Assembly: GCF_011397635.1 (NCBI RefSeq)
Contig: NC_064756.1
Span: forward strand, 16,943,817 to 17,007,816
DNA: 64,000 bases
Reading direction: 5' to 3'
Source: Epinephelus fuscoguttatus
Lineage: Eukaryota; Chordata; Actinopteri; Perciformes; Serranidae
In this document: one piece after another, positions 44,963-56,827 of the stretch
Numbering within the stretch: position 1 is the first letter of the stretch
Layout of the letters: each line of letters begins with the position of its first letter
Notes under the pieces: model-generated
Seen by the model: only the letters and a program-made list of their open reading frames with translations
What the model was told of the DNA's origin: nothing
Databases searched by the model: none
Program-made: the position numbers and the translations under genes

Positions 44963-45600
44963 GGTATGTTCACGCAGCCGTTCCTCTAGGCATCTTCTTC
45001 TGTATAGAAAAGAAATGTGTCATTTCAAAGGAAGAATTAAACAGCCTCTTTGACCATCACCAAGCTCATGACTTCATACTCTGGGAATTCTGGCCTTAAG
45101 TGATGTTTAGGTCAGAGGTCTAGTAAAACTACACTGATGATAATAATGATTTTTCATTATGTTAAGTGAGATTTTCCTGAATGTTCAATCACATTCCTGT
45201 TGATACATTTCACCCAAAAAGTCAGAACAACAATGGCATCAAATTACATGAAGTAGTTTTTACTATATCATAGTATACCATATACACAATTACAGTGTTA
45301 GTGTGCATCAGTAGTATGTGCAGACCTCAGGGTTTTAAGTCATCCATCACAAAATGTTGGTAGTTAAAATAATGGTGATGATGATAGTATTACAGGATAA
45401 ACTATATATTATACATATATACTGAAGCAATGAAACCAGTGAGGAAAAGGACAGTGCAGGTACCTGCTATACTACATACTGCCCACATTATTTATTTACT
45501 CATGTTGCTTATTTATTTATTGTCTATTCATCATAATAACATCAGTGAGACATTTTTATTCTCATTTTGAAAAATGACTTTTAACTGGATTCAAAACTGA
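44963..45600. other. Intergenic stretch with one 170-bp array repeat
   Basis: 45180-45360 is a plus-oriented copy of the intronic repeat (as at 882-1062). The remainder is AT-rich and has no gene that I recognise. Confidence 0.5.
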
Positions 45601-45653
45601 GGCAAGATATTAATAAACAAGATGAGAAGAAGGTGAGATTAAACATGTTTATC

Positions 45654-45659
45654 TTTATT
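45654..45659 (-). terminator. Poly(A) signal of gene B
   Basis: AATAAA on the minus strand in the conserved 3' UTR. Confidence 0.55.
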
Positions 45660-46472
45660 GGATAAGTGATAATGAACACGAACCTGCATTAAATAAATTA
45701 CAATATTGGTGAATAAAAATCCTTCTTCAGGCTTGTTTCATTAGATCTTTACCCACAATTCAACAGTAAATAAAATGTAGTCCATCAGAGTTCAAAGTGA
45801 AATAGATTAACTGTGAGTCTTTAAAGATTACACACACACACACACATACACACACACTCTGAGCTGGACCCTGGAGCAGACTCAGTTGTTTCAATATTAC
45901 ATTCACTTTCATGCTGTTCACATTCCCCTCCCATTGTAGGCCTTGTTGGCAGAGCCCTCCGATCACTACGCTCTACCTCTGCCACCATTGTCTCTTAAAC
46001 TCAGAACATCATGACATCACCTGAGTGCAAACACACCAACTTGAGCACAGATGGTGAAGGCATACACCATCATTTTTAGCTCCTAACTAGGGTAACAACA
46101 AAACATGATTAACAATGATTATGTGTTTCTTGATTCTGATTATACACTGATTATTGATACATTCAGTTGAGTAAAATATGAGTAAATATTTCCCACAGAA
46201 AGCAAATCAGTCAGATATTAGAAAGTGAGTACAAGTGCAATGAACAGTCAATGCAAAAATCAGTAGCCCACAACACCAATATTGATTCAAACATAATATC
46301 AAGAAGAATAGTGGAGTGACTCTTGTAGTTTCCAGAGCCCCATGCAGTCGTCATGATGGATCTACAGGACATGAACGAGACAGAACATACAGTGAGAAGA
46401 ACATTTCTGCTGTCAACCTGGAAAACATAACAGTTTTCAGCTGATATACCTTGGTCTCGAGAAGTGAAGTGA

Positions 46473-47785
46473 TTATGGCGAGGCCTTTCCATTCAGATCT
46501 GAAAATGAAAAGAAAGATCAACTTTGTCAACAATCTCATGTCAGAATGGGGGAAAAACCAAACAGCAGCTTACCTTGGCAGATGAAAGGCAGCTCTTTAT
46601 GGCAGTCTTCGTCCCGCCACTTGAATTCTTGTGACCCTTCCACCTGGATGACCTTTCCACAGTGGTTGTTTAAGGGGTCGACAAAAGCGCTACTGCTCCA
46701 ATGATGTTCCTTTACTCTTTCCCCTGAAATCCACTGCCAGGGGACGTTTACACCAAAGATGGAGCGCTCCAGGCCGATCCACACTCCACCATCCAAGCCG
46801 CTCTTCTTTTGTAGGACAGAGTTCACTGCGTCCTGCACTGTCTGGTTGGTGATTTGAACCAGGGTGGACTTCTCATTGTGGCAGTGCTGCAGGGCATCAA
46901 TCCAGCTTTTGTGTTCCGGGTAGAACCGGAGACCTGCATCAAAGAGGTGACACTGAGAGTTTGTGCATGTCGCAACCAGGGGTGCTGCCGGAGATTTTAG
47001 ACCCCATGAAAGAATATAATACTGGGCCCCCACAGATCATCCTTATAGGCTCCACTGTTGTAACAAACCACACCTGCAAAACCCATTTGAGGACCTGAAA
47101 TATTAATAACAAATGTATGTTTGCAGGCTGGAGTCTCTGCTGTAGTCCCATGGTAATCACCTCACATGTAGTCTACTGGCATTGAGCATTGGTGTGTAAC
47201 ATGATTCATGATTAAATGAACTGAGAATAAAGATGCATCACTGATATTGTTACCAACAAAAGCTGCACTATCATAAGTGGCCATAGGATGGCAGTCTTTA
47301 TTTAGCAGTGCCTTTCCATGTACCTGGTGTAAAACTGCTAACAGTAAAATCAAATCTCCAGTGAGAGGGAGACCTGTCTATCATTGTTGTTATTATTATT
47401 ATTATTATTATTAAAAAAAAACTAAAACTATAGCTACCATCCATGAAATACTGCTCACCTTCTTCTTCCTCTTCTTCTTCCTCTTCCTCTTCTTCTTCGT
47501 CTTCCTCATCTGAGGGTTGGGGAGTGGTCGGACCAGGAGGGAGTGATGTTGGGTTCACTGGAGCTGTATCGACATGAATTGATTAAGGTAGTGATTACAT
47601 TTTGGATGACTTAAAACCCTGAGGTCTGCACATACTACTGATGCACACTAACACTGTAATTGTGTATATGGTATACTATGATAGGGAAAAGGGAAATCTC
47701 ACTTGGGGTTAGAATTTACAGTGCAACCTTAAATACATCATCATCATCATTATTATTATTATTATTATTATTATCATTATTATTG

Positions 47786-47816
<31 letters not shown>

Positions 47817-49374
47817 CATTATCATCATTAGTAGTAGTAGTATTGGGAAAAACTATAGCTACTATAAGTGAAATACTGCTCACCTTCTTCTTCCTCATCT
47901 GAGGGTTGGGGAGGGACTGATGTTGGGTTCACTGGAGCTGTATCGACATGAATTGATTAAGATAGTGATTACATTTTGGATGACTTAAAACCCTGAGGTC
48001 TCCACATACTACTGATGCACACTAACACTGTAATTGTGTATATGGTATACTATGATAGGGAAAAGGGAAATCTCACTTGGGGTTAGAATTTAAAGTGCTA
48101 CCTTAAATACATTATTATTATTAGTAGTAGTAGTAGTATTGGGAAAAACTATAGCTACTATAAGTGAAATACTTCTTACTTTGAAATAATATTTTGTTTT
48201 TCTTTTTGTGTTTTTTAAGGAAAAATTTTACTTTGGATGTGCGTGCTCTACCCTACTAATAAATACTGAACAGCATTCCAGTTTATAGTTTAACTCACCA
48301 CAGTCGTTCCCTGAGACAGCATATGAATGAAGTTGTATCAGCATGTCATCTCTTGATGTCATCAGGAAACATGTTGTATTGCTGTGGGGAAAAATGTAAA
48401 GCTGATCACAAATCTGTGTTGAATCAGATGTCCCATCAGTTATGTGCTGCTACGCAGTGTTTTTAAAGTAAATATTTATCAAATGACAGAAATATGCTGG
48501 CTCATTATGTTTTCTATGGCCACGAGTCCACACAACAGATATTTACGGTTTATAAAATGTGAAGTATTGGCAGGTGGGATCTTCAGTACAGAGTCTCCTG
48601 CAGTCAGCAACAGTCGTCACCTTGTGTTTGGTGTCACCTTTTGCAAACATAATATGATGCGACTCTGAACAACCTGATAAATAAAAACATAGAAGAATCC
48701 AGAAAAATAGTTAGAGTCAGAGTGCAGACAGATTTCTTTAACTTCCTCATTATTCATTTCCTCTATGTGAATTTGTTAAATCCATGTCTCCTGCAAACAT
48801 GCTAATAAAGTGTTTGAAGTGCACACATCTTGTTGGGCTTCATGCCAGGAATTAAGTTCAAGTAGTAAGTGACACTCTGACAGCTGTGACAATATAAGTC
48901 ATCCTGCTCCTCTGACATTAGCTTCATTTAAGGAAACTGGATATTTGGACATTTGAAAAGCATGTGAATTTAAAAACAGAGGAACTCTAAATAATGTTTT
49001 AATATGTTTGAGGAGATAACACAGCTTGTCAAATGATTAAAGTGCTTACCTACTGACACATAAAGATGCACACATTCAGTCTTTCTGGTATCATAGCAGA
49101 GGTTGATCTGATCATTCTCTCGCGTAAAGTTGGTAATGGTCAGGTCGCTGTCAGTCACTGTGACTCCAGGGAGGCTGGCATTATTGGACTTACACCTGCC
49201 TGAAACACATTCACACTTGATGCCTCCTCTGCCACAGTATGTAATGGTCCGAAGTGAAGGAAATGGGAAAGTGGCACTGCTTCCCTCCAGCAGCCACACC
49301 TGCCTTTCATAAACATATGTTGCTGCAACATGACACATACCCAGCAGCAGCAAGAAATGGATGAACTGTGCCAT
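46473..49374 (-). CDS. Gene B: secreted Ig-like/PAN-Apple/C-type lectin protein, apparently intact
   Basis: Spliced model (minus): 49374-49050, 48673-48547, 48381-48299, 47937-47884, 47563-47459, 46933-46574, 46498-46473. All introns are GT-AG; the total is 1080 bases, 359 residues, with no internal stop. Signal peptide 1-19; Ig-V-like domain about 20-109 with six Cys; PAN/Apple about 110-178 (VADCRRLCTEDPTCQYF, SGNDC); stalk about 179-231 with a long Glu run; C-type lectin domain about 232-351 (FYPEHKSWIDALQHC, GVWIGLERS, WQWISGE, NHCGKV, WRDEDC, LPFICQ) with the four canonical Cys. The calcium-site EPN/QPD and WND motifs are not seen (WRD instead), so classical sugar binding is doubtful. 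It ends DLNGKASP with no membrane anchor. Two further 3' exons are non-coding. The combination of domains is unfamiliar to me. Confidence 0.7.
46574..46933 (-). other. C-type lectin domain exon of gene B
   Basis: A single 360-base phase 1-1 exon between TTTGATGCAG and GTAAGC. It encodes a whole short-form C-type lectin domain. Its counterpart in gene C (55984-56340) is damaged and in gene A it is absent. Confidence 0.75.
47459..47563 (-). other. Stalk exon of gene B with an expanded Glu tract
   Basis: 105 bases instead of 69, still phase 1-1. The extra codons are an imperfect GAA/GAG run encoding a continuous stretch of more than ten Glu. This is microsatellite growth within coding sequence. 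The other gene B stalk exon (47884-47937) is shortened to 54 bases. Confidence 0.7.
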
Positions 49375-49379
49375 GGCTT
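49050..49379 (-). other. Exon 2 of gene B: start codon, signal peptide and Ig-like domain
   Basis: The splice signals are the same as in gene A. The protein differs at a few positions, for example YERQVWLLEG, FPSLRTITYCGRGG and KCECVSG, which suggests change concentrated in one loop. Confidence 0.7.
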
Positions 49380-49847
49380 CTGAAACCAAAGAAAAAAGTT
49401 TACAGATTAAGGAGAGAAGTGCACAGCACACCATGGATCCAGATTTAGCTCATCTATTCATGGGAATATAATTTGCATATTTCAACTTGCAGCAACATTA
49501 GTTGGGAACGTAATATGCAATATGTTGAAGTAAAAATATTCAAGAGTCTTGATTTTTCTTGATTTCTAATGTGACAAACATGCACCTAATGTGTAATAAC
49601 ACACTAATTAATCTATAATTTCCATGCACAACTTTTCCACATCAAAATAAAAATATCTAAGTCTAAATATATCTACTTGTATTAAGTCGTTCTACATGAT
49701 GAAACACCAAAATGACAGTATCCATCTAATGTTAATGCTGTATGAATTCATCAAAAACTTACCCAGTGAATGAAAACTTGTGGCTCTGTAAAATGTGTTA
49801 GGAGGGTGGGTAGGGAAATGTGAACCGGAGTCTTCACTGTGCATCAC

Positions 49848-49854
49848 TTTATAG
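49848..49854 (-). promoter_or_regulatory. TATA box of gene B
   Basis: TATAAAG on the minus strand with the conserved 5' non-coding exon (donor after 49763) downstream. Confidence 0.55.
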
Positions 49855-49924
49855 TGCTGTTTACCTTCTCCGCCTTTTGGCCAAAGAAACACACCCACAC
49901 CAGATGACACCAGATGAAAGTGAC

Positions 49925-50282
49925 AGGTAGACAGGTCGTCCCTACAGCCATTTCCCTTTTGAATTCAGGACAGGGTAAGAGGAGTCGTACCTGACTGGTT
50001 GATATTCATGGGGCTTCTCACAGGCAGGCTGATTTTTGTTTTTTGTCTCCATGTGGTGTTATTGATGTTGGCAGAAATTGATAATACGCACTGTTTGCAC
50101 TTTCCCTATCTTGTATGGGCTATTTGAGTCGCTGCTACTGATGTTGTTTCAGCACACTGTATTATCCCCCTCTCTTAGACTTTTAATTGTATGTCTTGTA
50201 CATTTTTTATGTCTTTTTTACTTGCTGCAACACTAATTGCCCTACAGGGACACAAATAAAGCTGAATCTGAATCTGAATCTG
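49925..50282 (+). mobile_element. 3' tail of a LINE (Rex1/CR1-like), 5'-truncated
   Basis: Ends with CAACACTAATTGCCCTACAGGGACACAAATAAAG (in two parts: CAACACTAATTGCCC and AGGGACACAAATAAAG) followed by a (GAATCT)n tail. This is the pattern of fish non-LTR element 3' ends, and the upstream part resembles their 3' UTRs. No reverse transcriptase sequence remains. Confidence 0.5.
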
Positions 50283-50469
50283 AGTGGCTGTGTGAACATA
50301 CCCTACATAAGGAATGGAGTTTGTGTTCCTTTTATCAGCTAATTATCCGGTCTATTGGCAGGATGATGGTTTTTGAATGGATTGTGAATGCTGGGTGTCT
50401 CCTGATGGTGGTTGGTGGTGTCACACAGCATTTTGACCAGACTGAGACTGTGACAGCAGTTTAACTGCT
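50283..50469 (+). repeat. Repeat X, copy 6 (first 190 bases only)
   Basis: Start of X up to TTTAACTGCTG, where it joins a truncated, inverted copy of the LTR seen at 44362-44957. X then begins again at 50753. Confidence 0.7.
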
Positions 50470-50565
50470 GGATGGAGATAGGAGTTAGTGTAAACACAGG
50501 TGGAGGTAAGTGCCAAATGGACTGCAGGTGTGACAACTTGATTGCAGCTCCTTGCACCACCTGCT

Positions 50566-50650
<85 letters not shown>

Positions 50651-50752
50651 AGTCAGGGAAGACAAACTTAGAACAAATAATAGGAAGGGGAAATAAGAGG
50701 GCAAAGGAAAGGGAAGAAGACGACAACTGGTGCAAACCCTAACACCTACATA
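50470..50752 (-). mobile_element. Partial LTR related to 44362-44957
   Basis: Reverse complement of the first part of the solo LTR, including the CTCAGTCAGGGAAGAC region and a long CA microsatellite, ending at CCCTAACA before CCTACATAAGG. A fossil fragment created when two X copies recombined. Confidence 0.75.
50569..50648. repeat. (CA)n microsatellite, about 40 units
   Basis: The longest pure dinucleotide run in the window. Confidence 0.95.
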
Positions 50753-51456
50753 AGGAATGGAGTTTGTGTTCCTTTTATCAGCTAATTATCCAGTCTATTA
50801 GCAGGATGATGGTTTTTGAATGGATTGTGAATGCTGGGTGTCTCCTGATGGTGGCTGGTGGTGTCACACAGCATTTTGACCAGACTGAGACTGTGACAGC
50901 AGTTTAACTGCTGGAAGATGGTGAAGGGGTTCAGGTGGTAGCTCATCAGTTTGATGTGTCTCCAAGTGTGCTGAGCCGACTATGGAGACGTTACTGACAG
51001 ACTGAGCAGTACAGCATGAGACAAGGACAAGGTTGTTTGACAACACCCACACAAGACCGTTATCTCATCACCTTGTCTCATCCTCAGGCGTGCAGCTCAA
51101 TCCTTATAACACAATAAATCAGCAAAATGTACATTTTGACTTTGATGTTAAAACCTACAATATTTTTGAGGCTTTGGATGCACACAAATCAACATTACGG
51201 ACACTTATGTGTTAACCTTTTGGTTTGTCTGTGTGTTGTTTCTGTCTGACGTTCTTTGGAAACATGTTTCTTCCACTGTATTCAGTGTTTGCAACAGGAT
51301 CTACCCATATTAAAATAAATGATAGAGGCCTCTGTGTCCATCCAAAAGCTAAAAACACCAGTTCCCTTTTTCCACAAACTTCATGCAAATCCAAGTTCAT
51401 AAACCTAACAACGAGGAGGTTTTTTTCAGTCCTACAGGATGCAAATATCTGCTCTC
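50753..51456 (+). repeat. Repeat X, copy 7 (upstream of gene B)
   Basis: X with the Tc1 relic at 50860-51080. It is cut at 51457 by a long-TIR element. Confidence 0.75.
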
Positions 51457-52159
51457 TAAGAGGAGCTCTAAATTAAAAATATCTAATATATAAATAAAAA
51501 ACTTTTACCTGTCACTGAATTAAATGCTCGTTATGTTATACGTTTTATAAATGGGTTCTTGTTCTAGGTGACCCCCACTATGGTCATGTTAATTTTCATA
51601 CACTTTTTCTGTTGAGTTGATGATAAATTTAAAGGTAAAGTCTGCTGAAACACATAAACAAATAAGATAAAGTAAAATGAAATAGATTTGTCAAAATGTC
51701 CTTTTCAGTTTGCTGTGCACTGTTTACATACCTGATTCTCTGTGAAATGAAGGCACCATTTTTGACAGCATATAAAACTGTCATGTTCATAATCTAAACA
51801 TTTTAACAAAATCCAGTGTTATGCCAGCATGTCTTCCCTGTCCTCAATTAAGTCTTGTTGAGTTCTTTAGCAATCTGTCTGTAGAATACTTTTAATAACA
51901 CTGTCATATAATATTTTAGTTATGCTAGGCCGATTTAAAGACACAGATGTGCAGACAGATTGAAAGAGAGCAAACACAACGACAATAACATCAAAGTCTT
52001 TCAGCCTATGTGAACTTCATATTTTACAGTGTCCTGCTTGAGCTTTTTAAGTTGTCTGTCGCATTTGCTCTCTTACGCCTCCTTTTACATTATAGTTTTG
52101 TGGATGTCTTTCTTTTTTCCAGACACAACCTTCTTTTGTCTACAAGACAACAACACCTT

Positions 52160-53543
52160 TTTTTTCATTAATCTACACTCAGTACCCCATAATGACAAAG
52201 TGAAAAGAGAATTTAAAAAAGTTTGCAAATTTATTAAAAAGGAAAAACTGAAATATCACACTGGCATAAGTGTTCAGACCCTTTGCAACAACACTTGCAA
52301 AGGTGTGCACAGGTGCCTCTCATCCCCCTTGATCATTGCTCAGATGTTTCTACACCTTGACTGGAGTCCACCTGTGGCAAATGAAACTGACTGGACATGA
52401 TTTGTAAAGGCACACACCTCTCTATAAAAGGCCTCACAGGTGACAATGCATATCAGAGCAAAAACCATGCCATGAGGTCAAAGGAACTGCCTGCAGAGCT
52501 CAGAGACGGGCTTGTTCCAAGGCGCAAATCTGGGGAAGGCTAAAAAAAATTCTGCTGCATTGAATGTTCCCATAAGCACAGTGGTCTCCATAAATCTTAA
52601 ATGAAGGAAGTTTGGCACAACCAGGACTCTACCAAGAGCTGGTTGCCCAGCGAAACTGACCAATCGGCGGTGAGGGGCTTAGTGAGAGGTGACCAAGACC
52701 CAGATTGTGACTCTGACTGAGCTCCAGAGATCCTGTGTAGAGATGGGACAAAGTTCCAGAAGGACAACCATCATTGCCACCCTCCAGCAATCTGGGCTTT
52801 ATGGCAGAGTGGCTTGACGGACGCCTCTACTCAGTGCAAAACACATGAAAGCCCGCTTGGAGTTTGCAAAGCAGCAGCTGAGGGACTCTCAGAGTGTGAG
52901 AAACAAGATTCTCTGGTCTGATGAAACCAAAATTGAACTGTTTGGCTTCAATTCTAAAAGTTATGTGTGGAGGAAACCAGGCACAGCTCATCACCTGCCC
53001 AGTACCATCCCAACAGTGAAACATGGTGGTGGCAGCATCATGTTGTGGGGATGTTTTCAGCAGCAGGGACTGGGGGACTGGTCACTGAGGGAAAGCTGAA
53101 TGGAGCAAAGTATAGAGAGATCCTCAATGAAAATCTGTTCCACAGTGCTCAGGAGCTCAGACTGGGCCGAGGAAAGCACACATGACAACACAGAAGTGGC
53201 GTAGGGACAACTCTGTGAATGTTCTGGAGTGGCCCAGCCAAAGCCCTGTTTTGAACCCTATCGAACATCTCTGGAGAGACCTGAAAATGGCTGTCCACCA
53301 ACGGTCTGGTCTCAACTAAGTACTGAGTAAAGGGTCTGAATACTGATGCCAATGTGACATTTCAGTTTTTCCTTTTAAATAAATTTGCAAAAATTTCTAA
53401 AATTCTATTTTCACTTTGTCATTATGGGGTACTGAGTGTAGATTAATGTGAAAAAAAAAGAGTTTAAACGATTGTAGCATCTGGCTGCAACATAACAAAA
53501 GTGACAAAAGTGAAGGCGGTCTGAATACTGTCTGAATGCACTG
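52160..53543 (+). mobile_element. Decayed Tc1-family transposon
   Basis: The right end carries the family terminus read in reverse as CAGTGCATTCAGACAGTATT, followed by TA (53544-53545). Inverted matches around TACTCAGTACCCCATAATG-type sequence occur at both ends (52178 and 53430 regions). The outermost left tip is not recognisable. It inserted into the long-TIR element. Confidence 0.8.
52440..53330 (+). pseudogene. Dead Tc1 transposase
   Basis: Fragments of a Tc1 transposase are readable in shifting frames. The clearest (52845-53099) is [15 protein letters not shown], then [13 protein letters not shown] with the first catalytic Asp, then [14 protein letters not shown]. Later sequence resembles SPALNPIEHLWRDLK (the Glu box, near 53235-53290). 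There are multiple frameshifts and stops, so no product is possible. It belongs to a different Tc1 lineage from the intact element at 4480. Confidence 0.85.
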
Positions 53544-54317
53544 TAAACAGAGCACAGCAATCTCAGGGGAATTTTGACTATTTTATTTTATTTTATTGTA
53601 TCTTATTGATATATATGTCTGGCAGAATTTTCTCTTTAAATTTGTCATAAACTCTACAGAAAATTGTATGAAAATAAATCTGGATGTAGTGGGAGTCACC
53701 TCCAAGAAAATGGCATGAAAAGATTGATGTAAGCTATGAAGGATTTTTTTTTTTACTGAATATCTAATATATGGAAACTGTGATTAAATTATGTTGTATT
53801 TTGAGCAGAGTTTACCTTTAAATTTATCATCAACTCTACAGTGAAATTGCATGAAAATTAGTATGATCATAGTGGGGGTCACCTAGAACAAGAACACATT
53901 CATAAAATGTATAACATGATAAGCATTTTATTTAGTGACAGTTAAAAGTTTTTTTTGTTGATATTTTTTAATTTAGAGCTCCTCTTAAAAAGAGCACAGT
54001 AGAAAAACTTCTAATAATTTGTGATTGAAATTCATATAATGTGCAATACAATGCACTGTTTATTTGGTATATCAATGGGAGAAACAGGGGAGAAAGCATT
54101 GCTGAAAAGCAGGTGTCACTTCTGGCCGTTTTCACCATCTGTACTGCAATACCACGAATAGACATGCATTAAAAATCCGTGTCATGTGGATGTTATCCTT
54201 TTATTCCCACCCCATCTGAATTATGCTGCATGGACACAGTGGTCCAAGGAGTTATCAGGAACTAGTGTTTAGGTTGTTTAGTACAGTAATTAGGCATTTA
54301 ATTCTTCAAACGTGACA

Positions 54318-54593
54318 GGGGTTAGCCAGGTCAAGAGGCAGCTTGGACATTGCCAAGCTGGTCCTGGTTCTGCCCCACTCAAACGCAGATGCAGAGTGAG
54401 TCTTTTCTGCGGTGGGGCTGAATGAGACCAAAACCAGGAACAGCTTGGCCCTGGATGGAACCCTCTCGTAAATAATGATGATCAAGATGGCTGGCCTTGA
54501 GCCCTGCTTCAAGTGGAAGCCCTCTGCAACACTCATCAAGTCCTCAAAGGAGGCCACAAGCCAATATAACACTGCACACAAACAGGTCTAATT
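54318..54593 (+). pseudogene. hAT transposase C-terminal fragment
   Basis: The plus frame reads LVLVLPHSNADAE, stop, VFSAVGLNETKTRNSLALDG, then stop and IMMIKMAGLEPCFKWKPSA and SSKEATSQYNTAHK. This is the C-terminal dimerisation region of hAT transposases and hAT-derived host genes (pattern PHSNA.AER.FS...K..RN.L). Two in-frame stops are present, and no N-terminal part lies nearby. Confidence 0.75.
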
Positions 54594-54599
54594 TAGATG

Positions 54600-55010
54600 T
54601 TTACATTTAAAGGCCACGAAAAGGAGAGCTCACATGTCATAAGTAATATTATCAGTGAGTGGCTCTCATAGGTAGAGCTGTAGGTGCGTTTACAAGTGAC
54701 GAATGTGGATGAAAAATAACGGGAAGGGTGAATGATGAGCTTTAAGGTTTTCCTGAAATCTCACTGTGTATTCACATGTATCTGTATCTGCTTTGCACTT
54801 CTTTTGCACTTAGCCTCTGTAAAAATGTTCAGAATATAGATAGAAATAAAACTGGAAAGTTTGGTTTATGTGAATATTAGTGATGTGGAGATGTTTTGAT
54901 CAGAGTATGAAAAGAACCTTACTTTCAGAAAACAGCTTTTAAAGATCTGTACTGTAAAATATTGTTAACGTTAATATTGTTAAACATGTATGAACTAGAA
55001 TAAGAAGACA
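54600..55010. other. Intergenic stretch without a recognised gene
   Basis: AT-rich sequence between the hAT fragment and the 3' end of gene C. Confidence 0.45.
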
Positions 55011-55036
55011 AACAGGTGAGATTAAACATGTTTATC

Positions 55037-55042
55037 TTTATT
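55037..55042 (-). terminator. Poly(A) signal of gene C
   Basis: AATAAA on the minus strand in the conserved 3' UTR. Confidence 0.5.
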
Positions 55043-55229
55043 GGATCAATGATATTATATAGGAACCTGCATTAAATAAATCACAATATTGGTTTTACAG
55101 GGAAAGAAATGTGGAATAAAAATCCTTCTTCAGGCTTGTTTCATTAGATCTTTACCCACACTTTACCAGTAAATAAAATGCAGTCCATCAGAGTTCAAAG
55201 TGAAATAGATTAACTGTGAGTCTTTAAAG

Positions 55230-55272
<43 letters not shown>

Positions 55273-56785
55273 AGCTGGACCCTGGAGCAGACTCAGTTGT
55301 TTCAATATTACATTCACTTTCATGCTGTTCACATTCCCCTCCCATTGTAGGCCTTGTTGGCAGAGCCCTCCGATCACTACGCTCTACTTCTGCCACCATT
55401 GTCTCTTAAACTCAGAACATCATGACATCACCTGAGTGCAAACACATCAACTTGAGCACAGATGGTGAAGGCATACACCATCATTTTTAGCTCCTAACTA
55501 GGGTAACAACAAAACATGATTAACAATGATTATGTGTTTCTTGATTCTGATTATACACTGATTATTGATACATTCAGTTGAGTAAAATATGAGTAAATAT
55601 TTCCCACAGAAAGCAAATCAGTCAGTTATTAGAAAGTCAGTACAAGTGCAATGAACAGTCAATGCAAAAATCAGTAGCCCACAACACCAATATTGATTCA
55701 AACATAATATCAAGAAGAATAGTGGAGTGACTCTTGTAGTTTCCAGAGCCCCATGCAGTCGTCATGATGGATCTACAGGACATGAACGAGACAGAACATA
55801 CAGTGAGAAGAACATTTCTGCTGTCAACCTGGAAAACATAACAGTTTTCAGCTGATATACCTTGGTCTCGAGAAGTGAAGTGATTATGGCGAGGCCTTTC
55901 CATTCAGATCTGAAAATGAAAAGAAAGATCAACTTTGTCAACAATCTCATGTCAGAATGGGGGAAAACCAAACAGCAGCTTACCTTGGCAGATGAAAGGC
56001 AGCTCTTTATGGCAGTCTTCGTCCAGTCACTTGAATTCTTGTGACCCTTCCACCTGGATGACCTTTCCACAGTGGTTGTTTAAGGGTCAAAAAGCGCTAC
56101 TGCTCCAATGAGGTTCCTTTACTCTTTCCCCTGAAATCCACTGCCAGGGGACGTTTACACCAAAGATGGAGCGCTCCAGGCCGATCCACACTCCACCATC
56201 CAAGCCACTCTTATTTTGTAGGACAGAGTTCACTGCGTCCTGCACTGTCTGGTTGGTGATTTGGACCAGGGTGGACTTCTCGTTTTGGCAGTGCTGCAGG
56301 GCATCAATCCAGCTTTTGTGTTCCGGGTAGAACCGGAGACCTGCATCAAAGAGGTGACACTGAGAGTTTGTGCATGTCGCAACCAGGGGTGCTGCCAGAG
56401 ATTTTAGACCCCATGAAAGAATATAATACTGGGCCCCCACAGATCATCCTTATAGGCTACATTGTTGTAACAAACCACACCTGCAAAACCCATTTGAGGA
56501 CCTGAAATATTAATAATAAATGTATGTTTGCAGACTGGAGTCTCTGCTGTAGTCCCATGGTAATCACCTCACATGTAGTCTACTGGCATTGAGCATTGGT
56601 GTGTAACATGATTCATGATTAAATGAACTGAGAATAAAGATGCATCACTGATATTATTACCAACAAAAGCTGCACTATCATAAGTGGCCATAGGATGGCA
56701 GTCTTTATTTAGCAGTGCCTTTCCATGTACCTGGTGTAAAACTGCTAACAGTAAAATCAAATCTCCAGTGAGATGGAGACCTGTC

Positions 56786-56827
<42 letters not shown>

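Larger units (their letters stand above)
51457..53987. mobile_element. Long-TIR DNA element carrying a nested Tc1
   Basis: Inverted ends TAAGAGGAGCTCTAAATT at both sides, with homology continuing for about 200 bases on each arm (51457-51660 and about 53775-53987). A further partial copy of the arm lies at 53620-53740. The arms share GTGACCCCCACTATG and GTTGATGATAAATTTAAAGG. No transposase of its own was seen. The Tc1 remnant at 52160-53543 lies within. Confidence 0.6.

Noticed and set aside
50421-50742. Val/Cys-repeat and Thr/His-repeat open frames through CA/GT runs (also near 21034, 44410, 45760, 55163)
   Set aside because: These are translations of dinucleotide microsatellites in 3' UTR or LTR sequence. 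They are not conserved in length or frame among copies.
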